Shown here: positions 22,507 through 33,067 of the stretch, piece by piece
Layout of the letters: each line of letters opens with the position of its first letter
How positions within the stretch are numbered: position 1 is the stretch's first letter
From: Echria macrotheca
Taxonomy: Eukaryota; Ascomycota; Sordariomycetes; Sordariales; Schizotheciaceae
DNA length: 64,000 bases
Direction of reading: 5' to 3'
Assembly: GCA_030411725.1 (NCBI GenBank)
Contig: MU839828.1
Span: 3,926,346 to 3,990,345 of the forward strand
Notes under the pieces: model-generated
Told to the model about the DNA's origin: nothing
The model's database searches: none
What the model saw: only the letters and a program-made list of their open reading frames with translations
Translations under genes and position numbers: made by a program

Positions 22507-23785
22507 ATGACTTCCTTTCGGATTGTGTCCCGGCACCATCTCGGGCGGGGTTCTTCGCCGATGCTCGGGGCCGCCAGCGTCCCCTCCCGGCTGATGTCCT
22601 TGGCGGCGACATCAACACCCAGGCAGTCTCCCTCATCAACGCTTGGCGCAAATTCGATTTCACACGAACGCGCTCGTCACATTCTTCGAGACTCGGTGTC
22701 GAGAATGGCACCGCGGAACGATTGGACAAGGGATGAAGTCGCAGCGATCTATCACCACCCCCTGATGGAGCTTGGATACCAATCTGTAAGACTCCCCCAA
22801 GTGCAGGCCACTCCCGGCGCATTGTTAGGGTCAAGACTTGTTCTAATAGTCTCGGTTCCCGTAGGCCTCAGTACATCGACGGTTTCACAAGCCTAATGAG
22901 GTCCAACTCTGCACGCTGATGAACATAAAAACTGGAGGCTGCAGCGAGGATTGTTCCTACTGCGCACAGTCAACACGCTATCAGAAAGGGACAGGACTCG
23001 TCGCCAAGCGTGTCGAGACGATTGAGTCGGTTCTAGAGGCCGCAAGGATTGCCAAGGCCAACGGCAGCACACGGTTTTGCATGGGAGCGGCGTGGCGCGA
23101 TATGCGAGGGAGAAAGAACAGCATGCGTAACATCAAGGATATGGTCACCGGAGTACGCGCCATGGGAATGGAGGTCTGCGTGACCCTTGGCATGATCGAC
23201 GCCGACCAAGCACGAGAGCTTCGTGCCGCCGGTCTCACGGCTTACAACCATAACCTCGATACGAGCCGGGAGTTCTACCCCAGCATTATTTCTACACGCA
23301 CCTATGATGAGCGCCTGAACACCCTCACCCACGTCCGGGATGCTGGCATCAACGTCTGTTCCGGTGGCATCCTAGGTCTCGGAGAGACAGCCGACGACCG
23401 GATCGGTCTGCTTCACACCGTGGCTACCTTGCCCAGTCATCCCGAGAGCTTTCCTGTCAACGCCCTAGTTCCTATCAAAGGGACACCTCTGGGTGACAGA
23501 AAACCAATTGAATTCACGGCCATGATGCGAACCATTGCGACAGCCAGGATCCTTATGCCGGCTACTATCATCCGCATTGCCGCAGGTCGCAAGACGATGT
23601 CTGAAGAGCAGCAGGCGCTGTGCTTCATGGCGGGCGCTAACGCCATCTTCACGGGCGAAAAGATGCTCACAACCGATTGCAACGGATGGGATGAAGACGC
23701 CGCCATGTTCAAGCGCTGGGGCTTGGAGCCGATGAAGAGCTTTCGGAAGACGACCGTCACATCGGGTCCGGAAGCACCTCTGTGA
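22507..23785 (+). CDS. bioB/BIO2-like: Biotin synthase, mitochondrial
   Basis: Two exons (22507-22785, 22865-23785), with a 79-nt intron (22786-22864, branch TTCTAAT), give 399 aa. The first about 50 residues are Arg/Ser-rich without acids, typical of a mitochondrial presequence. Radical-SAM cysteines are Cys119, Cys123 and Cys126 in 'GGCSEDCSYCAQS'. The [2Fe-2S] ligands are present in 'TRFCMGAAWR', 'INVCSGGILGLGE' and the Arg of 'IRIAAGRKTMSE', and 'YNHNLDTS' is intact. The enzyme inserts sulfur into dethiobiotin. All catalytic residues are present, so it should be functional. In many fungi biotin synthase is a core gene or sits with bioF/bioDA. Those partners are not in this window, so this is either the single copy displaced to a subtelomere or an extra copy serving neighbouring metabolism. 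Confidence 0.96.
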
Positions 23786-24317
23786 CTTCATTGGGTGAGG
23801 AGCGCATAGCGTTAGGGAATTCGGAATAAACGCGTCCGTAATGGTGCATAAACTGTTGATATTCTCATGATATTCTTCTGTTGCCACTGGCAGTTGTGGC
23901 GGGTTGAGTTGAAGGTACGGCTTTTAGTCCCTCCGCGATGGAATCAGTGGCAAAGCATGTTTTAGCATAGCACCACCTTGAACGCAAGACGCCGATTGCC
24001 ATGAGCCTACCTAAGTTTCTTAGGTAAGATTGCTGCCAACCTTCCCAACTCGGCTCCAACCCACCGTAAGATGTAAGAACCTTCCTAATCCGCGTGCTAC
24101 GAGATGTTCCATGATTGGCCGACGAGTCCGACAATCAGGATCTGCACGAAGGAAAAGAGGGGTACAATCGAAAGACGCTACTCAGAAAAGCTCAAGTGTT
24201 CTCTTTTCTTCAACTTCGCAAATAAAAAGCCGGGCCTCGAAACAAGCAATCGTTTTACCTGGTTTGAAGAGCCAAGACTTTTAACCTATCGAACTGGGAT
24301 CGGATACCTCATTTACA
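23786..24317. other. Intergenic, upstream of UstYa-like gene
   Basis: No gene and no recognisable RiPP precursor (no tandem peptides with Lys-Arg spacers) in any frame. Confidence 0.5.
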
Positions 24318-25233
24318 ATGGGGAGACTTTCGACTGCAAAATACCTCCAACTACCCCAAGAAACTCCATCCACAACGGACTTTCCGCAGGGAGTTGGTGC
24401 GAATACGGATTGCGACATTGGGAGTCGACATCGGCTACACGCCGCGAGCCTTCTGGGACGATGGATGATGCCTCTGCTCTTCATCGGGTGCGCACTTCTT
24501 TCTTCGGGCTTGACGATAGTGGTCATGCGCGACGGCGCAACAGACTGCCACCCGGTGCAGATGTATGAGAAATCACAGCTCATGAAAAGTCCCGTCCCCG
24601 AGTGTAAGAACCCATAGCCATTGCTACTTCTTGTTGCACACCTAACAAGGAGCCGATGCAGTTCCCAAAGAAATCAGAACATTCGAGTTTGACGAGATAT
24701 TTATGGCAGCGTCAACTCCCCAAAGCGATAAGGCATGGGAAGATCTTTTACCGGTAAGCCCCTTCTGGATATCTTCGAGATACATATTGGTAACAGCAAC
24801 CATTCAGGTCGGCGGCGGGTATATATACGTGAACGATAGCGCGGACTACGGCCTCCAGCCAGGTATCCAGAGAAAGACCGGAGAGATCTACTCCGTTGCC
24901 ATGTATCATCAGTTGCACTGTCTCACCATGCTCAGGGGCTACTACTGGGATCTCGTCAGTGGTGTCCTAAGCAACGATGTAGCCATCATGGGCGTAGTCC
25001 ATGACCAAATTGGTACTCCACATACTGGACACTGCTTCGACTACCTCAGACAAAGTCTGGAGTGCTCGGCCGACATGACCTTGGAATGGCCACGTACCGA
25101 AGCAGATGGACGGCGTTGGCAGGTGGACGGCAACCACATACCACACGTTTGCACAAGCCGGACAGCGGTGGAACGGTATATGAAAGATCACCATTACGAG
25201 TTCTCATATGCCAAGAAGCACCACGGACACTAG
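24318..25233 (+). CDS. UstYa-like (DUF3328) oxidase-family protein
   Basis: Three exons (24318-24603, 24662-24753, 24808-25233), with introns of 58 and 54 nt, give 267 aa. One N-terminal transmembrane helix (about 50-70, 'MMPLLFIGCALLSSGLTIVVM') is followed by a lumenal domain with the entry motif 'EIRTFEFDEIFMA'. Both family-defining HxxHC motifs are present: HQLHC (160-164) and HTGHC (198-202), the latter in 'HCFDYLRQSLECSADMTLE'. Members act in fungal secondary metabolism, classically in oxidative cyclisation of ribosomal peptides (ustiloxin type) and in cyclochlorotine-type pathways. They are anchored in the secretory membrane. No precursor peptide or tyrosinase is visible here, so the substrate is open. 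The P450, AKR and biotin synthase upstream are possible partners. Confidence 0.92.
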
Positions 25234-25855
25234 CATAGAACGCTATAGCACTATTCTCCTATACAAATCATCAGTCAAATGGAGTCCAGACTATATACTT
25301 CTGTTCCGAAATAGTGGTCCGAAGGGTCAGGCAAGTGTAGTGAGTAGGCACGGATGAACCGGGATTCGTACCCAGCTCGGACGGTTGCAACGTGGATGTG
25401 AAGAATAGTGCTCTGAGTTTTAGTCAACCATATGATATGAAGGGACGGTATTAACATGCTGTAGTGAAGATTGGACCATGTACATAGAAATCTCATGATT
25501 TTCAACAAGTCTTGGTGCTGCGGGGCTCGTCAGGGTCCGAGGCCGTCGGTGTTGTGAGAAAATATCATGACCCTCATCAATAACCGGATCGTTCTCGGCT
25601 TAATCCTTCCGGATACCAGTTTGCCAGTCTGCATTGCCCGGTACAAAGCCCTCTGTATGTGATCTATTGGCGGAATGTCTGCAAGGCGCAGGTGACTTTC
25701 TCGGTGTTTAGTGCAGACGTTCAGCCCCCGATTGATAAACCGACGTTCCCGAAATCAGGAACAGCGCTGATTTGACAAGTGGTTTCGAGCCATGATAATC
25801 TACAGGTATCCATTACTGAAAGTTAATTGCCGTTGGTGGTATGATATTGCCGACA

Positions 25856-25920
25856 TCCGAATAACGTGATCAAAGTTCATGACGCTGTCGGTTCGACTGA
25901 TTTGATCGACGTTATTCGGA
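25856..25920. repeat. Imperfect inverted repeat, 19/20-nt arms
   Basis: The left arm TCCGAATAACGTGATCAAA (25856-25874) is the reverse complement of the right arm TTTGATCGACGTTATTCGGA (25901-25920), apart from one bulged base. The loop is 26 nt. It lies about 75 bp upstream of the HSP20 TATA-like element. It could be a paired binding site, a cruciform or the remnant of a small terminal-inverted-repeat element. Confidence 0.9.
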
Positions 25921-25995
25921 GAAAGCCCGGAGCAAACTCTCCGTTGTCACAGAATCTCCTGAACACAATGTCAACAAGGAATCAGTTGATGGAAA

Positions 25996-26005
25996 TATTT
26001 AAATA
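25996..26005 (+). promoter_or_regulatory. TATA-like element of the HSP20 gene
   Basis: TATTTAAATA lies 55 bp before the first ATG (26060) and 163 bp before the second candidate ATG (26168). It is the only TATA-like sequence close upstream. Confidence 0.55.
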
Positions 26006-26059
26006 GTGCCGACCTCATCCGGAGCAGACACTCGATACTGACACTTCTTTCAACAAGCC

Positions 26060-26722
26060 ATGCGCGCGTGCCGCACATTGCCCAAAAGGATCTCACTTGT
26101 CCGTCAGCCAGCCACTGGCATCTTGCAATCACACCTTGCGCACAAAAGTTTGTCAACGAAGCCCAACATGTCGCTCTGGGTTCCCCGTTCCAACGCCCCG
26201 GGATTCTCCTCCCTCTTTCGCATGCTCGACGACTTCGACAAGTATGCTTCGCAGGCCATCGGCCGTCCGATTGGGACAAGCATGACGGATGGCGTTCAGA
26301 CGTTTGCACCGAGATTCGACGTCACTGAGCACGAGAAAAACTACTCACTCCAGGGCGAACTCCCCGGTGTCGCCCCGGAGAATGTCACCATCGAGTTCAC
26401 GGATCCTCAGACCCTGGTCATCCGTGGCCACACCCAGCGGGAACACACCGAGGGAGACCCGACTCTAGCACAGATTGAGGAGGGAAAGCAGGACAAGAAG
26501 GAAGAAAACGGCGAGAAGAATGGAGCGCCGAAGGAGACGGGCAAGGCGGGTCCCAAGTACTGGCTGAGCGAGCGCTCTTACGGGGAGTTTTCGCGGGTCT
26601 TTAACTTCCCTTCCGGAGTCGACCAGGAGAACGTCGAGGCAAAGTTCAACAATGGTGTTCTGAACATCATCGTGCCAAAGATGGAGAAGAAGGGTGCTCG
26701 CAAGATTGAGATCACCAAGTAA
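26060..26722 (+). CDS. hsp30-like: Small heat-shock protein, HSP20/Hsp30 family
   Basis: Intronless, 220 aa from 26060. Family members usually start at the equivalent of Met37 (26168, 'MSLWVPRSNAPGFSSLFRMLDDFD'), giving 184 aa. The alpha-crystallin domain runs from 'FAPRFDVTEHEKNYSLQGELPG' through 'TLVIRGHTQRE', an acidic/Lys-rich insertion (about 130-160), 'YWLSERSYGEFSRVFNFPSG' and 'VEAKFNNGVLNIIVPK', and ends in 'RKIEITK', close to the C-terminal I-x-I. It is an ATP-independent chaperone that holds unfolding proteins. The 36-residue Arg/Ser-rich, acid-free extension before Met37 could be a mitochondrial presequence or simply leader. The promoter has a TATA-like box and a TTCnnGAA dimer, in line with heat control. 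Confidence 0.95.
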   Translation: MRACRTLPKRISLVRQPATGILQSHLAHKSLSTKPNMSLWVPRSNAPGFSSLFRMLDDFDKYASQAIGRPIGTSMTDGVQTFAPRFDVTEHEKNYSLQGELPGVAPENVTIEFTDPQTLVIRGHTQREHTEGDPTLAQIEEGKQDKKEENGEKNGAPKETGKAGPKYWLSERSYGEFSRVFNFPSGVDQENVEAKFNNGVLNIIVPKMEKKGARKIEITK

Positions 26723-27663
26723 TCATTGTCAGGGACACGCCAAAGCACACCAGTATTCTTCCTCGCACAAGATTGTATGTAGTGTTTATTGGAACTGCCA
26801 AAAGGAAGAAAAAAAATACAGAAAACTATTTTATCACACCATTACCAGGAAGTAACAGGTCGGCGGCGTTGCTTGATATTGTTTTGTTGCATGTGGAGAC
26901 TAACACCAAGAGGCAAGTACCCGTTTTCCCAAGGTGCTCAGCAAACCAGGTGTTTAGAAGTCCCACCCACAATGGATCTGCCTTGCCTGGAAGTAGGTAC
27001 CTGGGCATAGAGTCAAGACTGGAAGTCAAGCAACGTGAGGATACCGGTTCGTCGTTTGGCCGCTACCAATCCTGTTCCCGGTACAGTGGGAGTTTGTCCC
27101 ACCCTGGTTGTTCGGACGTTGATAGTGTGACTCTCTGACCAGGCGCGTGCGGCGCATGTTACCCACCCGGATAAGGTGCAACTTGATTAGCAAAACCCCG
27201 GGCTCGTGTGAGGAACTACTAGTTTGCATTGGCCCCTTTGGTACTAGATCCCCGCCTCTAGGGAATTAGGGCGGTCATCTGGCTCGTGTAAGTCTGAAGG
27301 TTGGTTCACTTTAAAATGGGTAGAATAAGTCTTGGGCTGTAACACGGGTTCTATACCAAAATTTCATGTTCCGAACTATATACGTAACAAGGATACTGAG
27401 TATATACTTGATGTCACAAATACGTTACACGGCACTCATATCTCGACCTTGATGAGATTGGTGTATTTACCTCTCCGTGAAACCGAAGGTACATCCTGTC
27501 CTGGCCGTTCGGTACTCAAAGTGCATCATGGTAGGATCTCATACGACCCACCCTTCTGCCAGCAAGCGGTGGCTGCAACCGGGTCATCGGATATTGTGAA
27601 CAGTGTTTGCCTGGAGCAAGTCAATATTTTCAGTTTTGCAAACATCAGGGAAGTTGGGGAGCC
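26723..27663. other. Intergenic, no gene seen
   Basis: Lies between the HSP20 stop (plus) and the stop of the secreted-protein gene (minus). Convergent 3' regions only. Confidence 0.55.
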
Positions 27664-29261
27664 TTACGTGACGTAAACGGTTGCCGTGACGTGGCTTGTC
27701 GATGTCACCAGCGTGATCTGCGTCAGTCCAGGTCCGGGCAGAGTCACCGTCTCGGTCACCTCGGCGGGGACTAGGCAAAGAGTAGTCGGAGGAGGGGTTC
27801 TGTGAGCATGGGGATCAGCACACTGCAAACCATGATGCCGAAAGGTAGACCTACATTGTTTGCACGGCCGTCCCGACAACTACAAGCAAGATGTCAGCAT
27901 CAAACCCAAGCATTCTAGGTCATGGCGGAAAACACACCGTATTTAGTGATTGTCTCTGCGGGTACGAAGGTTGTCGAAACCTGGGTCTCGGTGTAAGTCG
28001 TCTCCATGACGGTCGAAGTAAAGGCCGCAATCCGCGCCCCGTTGAACTGTCTCCTCGTCTTGGTTGCGGCCGGGAGCTTGACGCACGTAACCCATGTTGG
28101 GAGCGGCCCACCGGGTGTTACTGTACTCATGAGTGGCGGCGGGCCGCCCTTCCAGACCGCCGTTATCTGTGCTGGAGCTTTAACCAGAAGTGCACAGGTC
28201 GAACCTGACCAGGTAAAAGAGTATCCCCCTGCAATAGAAGGGAGCGCTGGTGCTGGTGCTGGTGTTATCACTCCAGGACTGGTTTTTGGAGGCGGAGGCG
28301 TCGTGGCCTTTACTGGACTAGTAGTCGGCGTCCTACTCGGAGTCGGCGTCGTGCTTGGTTTACGGGTCGAGCTCGATGCGCCGGAATATCGGCAAGTCGC
28401 TGTCAGGAAGCTCGTTTTGGTAGCGGCAGCCGTGGTTGTCGCGTCCGTGGTGAGTTGCACAATCAGCTGGGTCTCAGTTACCAGTGTCGGTGTTCCTCGA
28501 ACTGTTGTTTTCGTGGTTTTCGGCGCGGTACATGGCGTGCTGAGCGTGGATGCATCGAGTGTGGTTGTTATGGTCTGGAATGTCGTTGCCAAGACGGCTA
28601 AGCCATGTGATCAGTAACACGTCACAAAAGCTTTAGATAGACGTACTGCTCGCCGGTGGTGTCCGGGTTTCGCGTACAATCACCGTCGGTGTAATCTGAT
28701 AACTATCAGAAATGCTCAAACTTCGCTCGCAAATGGCTTACTGTTGTCAGGATAGTTGAAGGGGCCCCGACTGTGAGAGTAAAAGTTCGGGTTATGGTCG
28801 TTCCTGTTGGCAGTTGTAGTTGGATCTGCCATATCCCGCTCTGCATTTCATAATATTCGATGTCGCTTGCTTGTTAGCTTGGCCGCAGTGACTTCTGGAT
28901 ATTCTTTCTCACCATTGTGAGATCTGGATGGAGCCTGGATCGCCAGGTCGCATGGCCGTGCAGCTGTAGACATGGTTATCCGGATCGCGCAGGACGGACT
29001 TTATCTCGGAATTTGTGCAGTTTCCTGAGTTATTGTCAGCAGCCGCAGGATCGCGCATCTCCTGGTCCAGTTACCATCGAAACGGGTCGCAAAAGTGAAT
29101 TTCCCGTCGTTGTTCCCGTTCACGAGATACGAGCCCGCATCGGCGTAGTCGACCGCAGTATACTGACAAGCCTCTCCATAACCTCCCTCCTGGCTATCTT
29201 CTGTGCTCGCCGATGCTGAAACCGCAGACAATGCTACCGCCGCAAGACGTAGCAGTCGCAT
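27664..29261 (-). CDS. Secreted Thr/Pro-rich cell-surface-type protein
   Basis: Seven exons (29261-29075, 29024-28913, 28865-28742, 28695-28647, 28597-27938, 27879-27855, 27799-27664) join in frame to 430 aa. Introns are 46-58 nt. A signal peptide (MRLLRLAAVALSAVSASAS) is followed by a Cys-containing N-terminal region ('YGEACQYTAVDYADAGSY', 'DGNCTNSEIKSVLRDP', 'VYSCTAMRPGD', 'QISQWCDIEYYEMQSGIWQI') that looks like a small extracellular domain. A long Thr/Ser/Pro-rich region follows, then a second short domain ('AGGYSFTWSGSTCALLV...WKGG'). It ends in a Thr-rich tail 'TATVYVT' without a clear GPI signal. Exon 6 is only 25 nt. I do not recognise the family. Wall-associated or secreted, heavily O-glycosylated protein is the likely class. 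Confidence 0.78.
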
Positions 29262-30791
29262 CGTGTCTTGTGGTACGACGTAAACCGGGGTGCGCCTCGA
29301 GAAATGGTCGATCCGAACGTTCTCCCCGGACTACCATCCTATATGGTCGCCCAAGACATGAGATCCCTGCCAGGTGAACTGCCAAAGATGCCCCTGATTG
29401 GGCCTCCCGGTATTTAGTTGACTCCTCCCGCTGACAGAATCTTGAATCCGGGATGTTTGCTCCCGATTTACCTGTCGATGTGGAGAAATCGTCCAAAAAC
29501 CAAGAGTTTGAAGCTCAGAACCGACAGGAGCCGCCGAGTCTTGTCGTCATCCGCGCGGGTTCCGGGGTTGCTCTGCAGAAGAAGCGAGGAAACAATGCAT
29601 TATTTGGGCCAAGAGATAGGGAGAAATGCTTGATTCGGACTGTGCCTGGCTGTGTCCGGGCTCTCGTCCCATCCGCGCCTGATTAATATTAATTTAGTAA
29701 GCCGTGTTATGGGAAACACGACGCGGCAGTTGGCCGCTAGGCGAGGAGCGGGTTGACTTGGTAAGGTTGGAATTTAGCCACGCCGGACACGCGTCTTCTG
29801 CTCCTCCACCCCTGAATCGAGCCCCTCTAAACAACTTTTTTTTTGTTGGAAGCTATGATTTGTCGCGATTCTGCAGAAACATCTAGCGCACTGATGACTT
29901 GTTCTCCCTGAAGGCGTGGTCAAGAACACCCCCCTGCGGCTCATAGGGAACTGTAGACGCCTATTTAATCATTAATGTTTCAGTCTCGACAAGTACCCCT
30001 GGTATCTTCTCTGATGAACAGGCGCATTCCGAACGCGACATCATCCACGCGGTGCCAAGCAACTCGCAATATCAGGACTGATAAGGCACAAGGCTTCGGC
30101 ACAGAAAATCATTTAAACCTGGCTCGTTGATGCTAGCGATCCGGGGTCGGGGTGGAAACTTGAAGACTGTCGGTATCCAGCACTTGATAATGTAATTGCC
30201 AGCTCCAAAAACGCCACATAGACGGTTGCGTCACCCATTCCCCTGCGGATCTGGAAATTTGACAAAGTCCCTCATTCTGCCCCGGGCCGTCGCCCAAACT
30301 GGCTCGGGGTCCCTGGCTTCCGGATGAGGTTGGGGGTTCCCGAATCCCGACGCGAAAGTGCCTGCTGGTGGTCCCGCGGTTGAATTCGTGCGGCAATACC
30401 CAATCGGTTTTAGCTAAGCAGCGCACTGAAGCTGTACATACCTACTCTATATGTAAGGTAAGCTCCTTTCAGATCCCGTCCGTGGCCGTAAGTATCTAAG
30501 TATCCTTACTGCGGAGATCACATCGTGTGGCGGTAGTACGAAGCGCCAGCTCCTATCTACCTATTGATTTATTCTGCGCCCCACGTTGAGCGGGCATTAC
30601 AGCGTGTAGTCTTCTCATGTGTTCCTTGAGGCGCGTTTATCTGAGTGCGATCAATTCTATATCAATCCATTAACGTACAAGGTACCCGCATGGCGTTGAG
30701 AAGCCAGGGGTTGTCCAAGCCAAACAAGTCGAAGAAGAGAAAAGGAAACACCGACATAGCCTTCATCATATCCCAGAAAGAACCAGACATC
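29262..30791. other. Intergenic, no gene seen
   Basis: Upstream of the secreted-protein gene and downstream of the M13 peptidase gene. Frames are short and unrelated to known families. Confidence 0.55.
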
Positions 30792-33067
30792 CTAGAATAG
30801 ATCGCAGACCGGATCCTTGACGGGACATCCAAAAGCCTGCCGAAAGGCTCTAGAGTTTGCCAAAGGCCCCTTGACTCGTGCCGGATCAGGAGCATGTGTA
30901 TCGGGATTCAACCCCTGCGCTGAGTACTTGGAACACCAAGAGTTGGCAAAGGCCACAAAAAACAACTGCTCCTCCGTGAAGATGCCCTCCAGGCCCGGCA
31001 GCATCCCCGGTTTCGTCGAGTTGGCCCTCCGCTGCTGCCAGGCCTCATAGCCAACGATCAGCCCCATATTGTCCGCAAAGTTCTCATTCAGCGTCATCGA
31101 GCCGTTCACCTTGACTTGCGTTCCTTCCAAGCTCGTGACGGTGTAGTTATCGTATTGCCGCACGAGACATTTCGTACGCCGAACATACTCAGCGCGAGTT
31201 TCGTTGGTCCACCAGTTCACAATCCGACCTTCCTCGTCGAAGTTGACCCCGTCCGTGTCGAACCCGTGGGATAGCTCGTGACCAAAGGTGGGGGCTCCTG
31301 TCGAACCGTAGTTGATGACGTCGGGAAAATCCTTGTGGAAAAAGGGGTACTGCAGCTCCGCAGCCGGGACGACAATCTCGTTCCGGTAGTTGTCGTAGTA
31401 AGCATTTACTTCCGAGACCCTGAACTTGCTCCATGCCCTGCGGTCGGAGGGTCGGCCGAGAGCGGCAAACCTCCTTGCCGTGGAAAAGTTGGTAGCGGAC
31501 AAAATGTTGAAGAAATCAGAAGACGTGATGTTGAGTGATGAGTACCATTCCTGGAGAGATGGAGGAGAGGGTACGTTTGGTGACTGCCGAGGAAATCTGT
31601 TAGCTTTGATCAAATCTCGACGCCCACTCAAGCCTGAATTGTGTTGTAGTCGGGAAATGAAGCCGTAGATGTTCGCTCACCTGTGTCGGATATCCAAGCT
31701 CCGGCTCAACATTCCGCACCTTTTTGATGGCTCGCTGCTTTGTTTCTGCGTCCATCCAGGCGGAGTTTTCAAGTTTTGCAGCGTACGCCGTCTTGAAATC
31801 TAATACCATCTGCTGGCTTAGTTGCATCTCCGCGTCTGAGAAAAAGGTTTCCGCAAAGAAGCGATCAAGAATCCAAACCATGTCGTACTGGACTCTCACG
31901 GCACAATATAATTTCGATATCTCAGATTCCTGCCGTCTTCCAAGCCCAACGTGGTCTCTTGGCGGTTTCCCGACTCGATTTAGTAGGCTGTCCAAACGAT
32001 CGAAGACTCCCGCTGCCTGGACATTATACCGGACACCAAGAATGGTACACCAGGTGAAGAACGTCTGGATGGTTTCTTCCGACGTCTCGTTCAAAAGGCG
32101 GGACAGATTGGAGAGATAGACGGGATACGTGAGCGTCACATTGTGCGGCACGTAGTTGGCCGGGGCCAAGTCCTGAAGTACTTTCCCTAGGTCGAGCTGG
32201 GGAAGCAGCTTGGACGCCTCGGAGATTGGGAGATCGACCGTGTTCTAATTCTCATCAGCTCTGACAGCAACCAAAAACCAAATAGGGCAAGCTCACAGGA
32301 GACGAAGAATCATCTGGAGGCCATTGGATAGCAAACTCTGATAGCTCCGTCTCGAATTTGACAAGATCCGTAGCCAGTCTGTCAGTGTCTTTGGGGGCCG
32401 AGTTACCAGGATAGATCTTCCCAAGCAGTTCGGTCAGGATGGCGGTGTACTCCGTCGTTACATTTGGGTCCCGATACGCGGTGAGATTTCCCAATGCAAG
32501 CATGCTGTTTTCTTTGATCAGGGGATACGGATAATAGGGGTACGGTATGTCGGCATCGTCTTCGACCACATCGAGTGTGAGAAGTGGGGCGATTCCAAGT
32601 CTGAGAAGAAAAGAATAGGTTTCAGACCAATCCCCGGCCCTGAACGTGGCGTTCAGCTGATCGAGAAGTTGGGAGATCGGACGGATCCCAGCCTCTATGA
32701 TAGCGGTGTCGTTCTGACAGGTCGTATAAGCTAGTTTCATCTTGTCAAAGTTCTGCTGGTCGATGGAAACGTCGCGGGTGCTAAGCCTTCGCGGCGAGAA
32801 GGATGAGTGGTTGGACTCGCCGGGGTACGGCGACTCGAGAACAGAGAGCATTCTCTTGGTAGTCTCGAGCTGAAGGACCGTCCCTACGTCCATGTAGAGG
32901 TCGTCGCCGAGGTTGTGATTGGCTCGGAAGCCGCCGCAGACCATCTCCTCAAAGTCGGTGCAGGGGTCGAGTTGCTTGTAGTTGGGCGACAGGTTCGAGA
33001 CGTACTCTGATGCCAGCTGAACACATGCTGGCGTCATGCAGACCGCGGCCCTGATGGCGTGCTTCAT
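30792..33067 (-). CDS. M13 (neprilysin-like) zinc metallopeptidase
   Basis: Three exons (33067-32297, 32244-31681, 31583-30792), with introns of 52 and 97 nt, give 708 aa. N-terminal M13 signatures are 'CMTPACVQLASEYVSNLSP' and 'LDPCTDFEEMVCGGF'. The substrate-binding 'NAYYDNYRNEIVVPAAELQ' precedes the zinc site HELSH (547-551), and the third zinc ligand is Glu612 in 'TLNENFADNMG'. The tail ends 'PVCDLF', where neprilysins have a Cys-x-Val-Trp. Catalytic residues are intact. M13 enzymes cleave peptides outside the cell and need disulfides. No signal peptide or membrane anchor is seen behind the chosen ATG (MKHAIR), and the open frame back to 33313 does not supply one either, so a missed 5' exon is likely. 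Confidence 0.92.

Larger units (their letters stand above)
25234..26059. other. Intergenic region upstream of HSP20, with a long inverted repeat
   Basis: No gene. It contains a TTCCCGAA dimer at 25746-25753, which is a partial heat-shock element, the 19/20-nt inverted repeat at 25856-25920 and a TATA-like element at 25996. Confidence 0.6.

Noticed and set aside
23786..24317. RiPP precursor peptide next to the UstYa-like gene
   Set aside because: No signal peptide followed by repeated cores with Lys-Arg cleavage sites was found in any frame nearby.
25746..25753. TTCCCGAA as a heat-shock element
   Set aside because: Only two of the three or more alternating GAA units needed are present, and it lies more than 300 bp from the start. 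Mentioned only as partial support.
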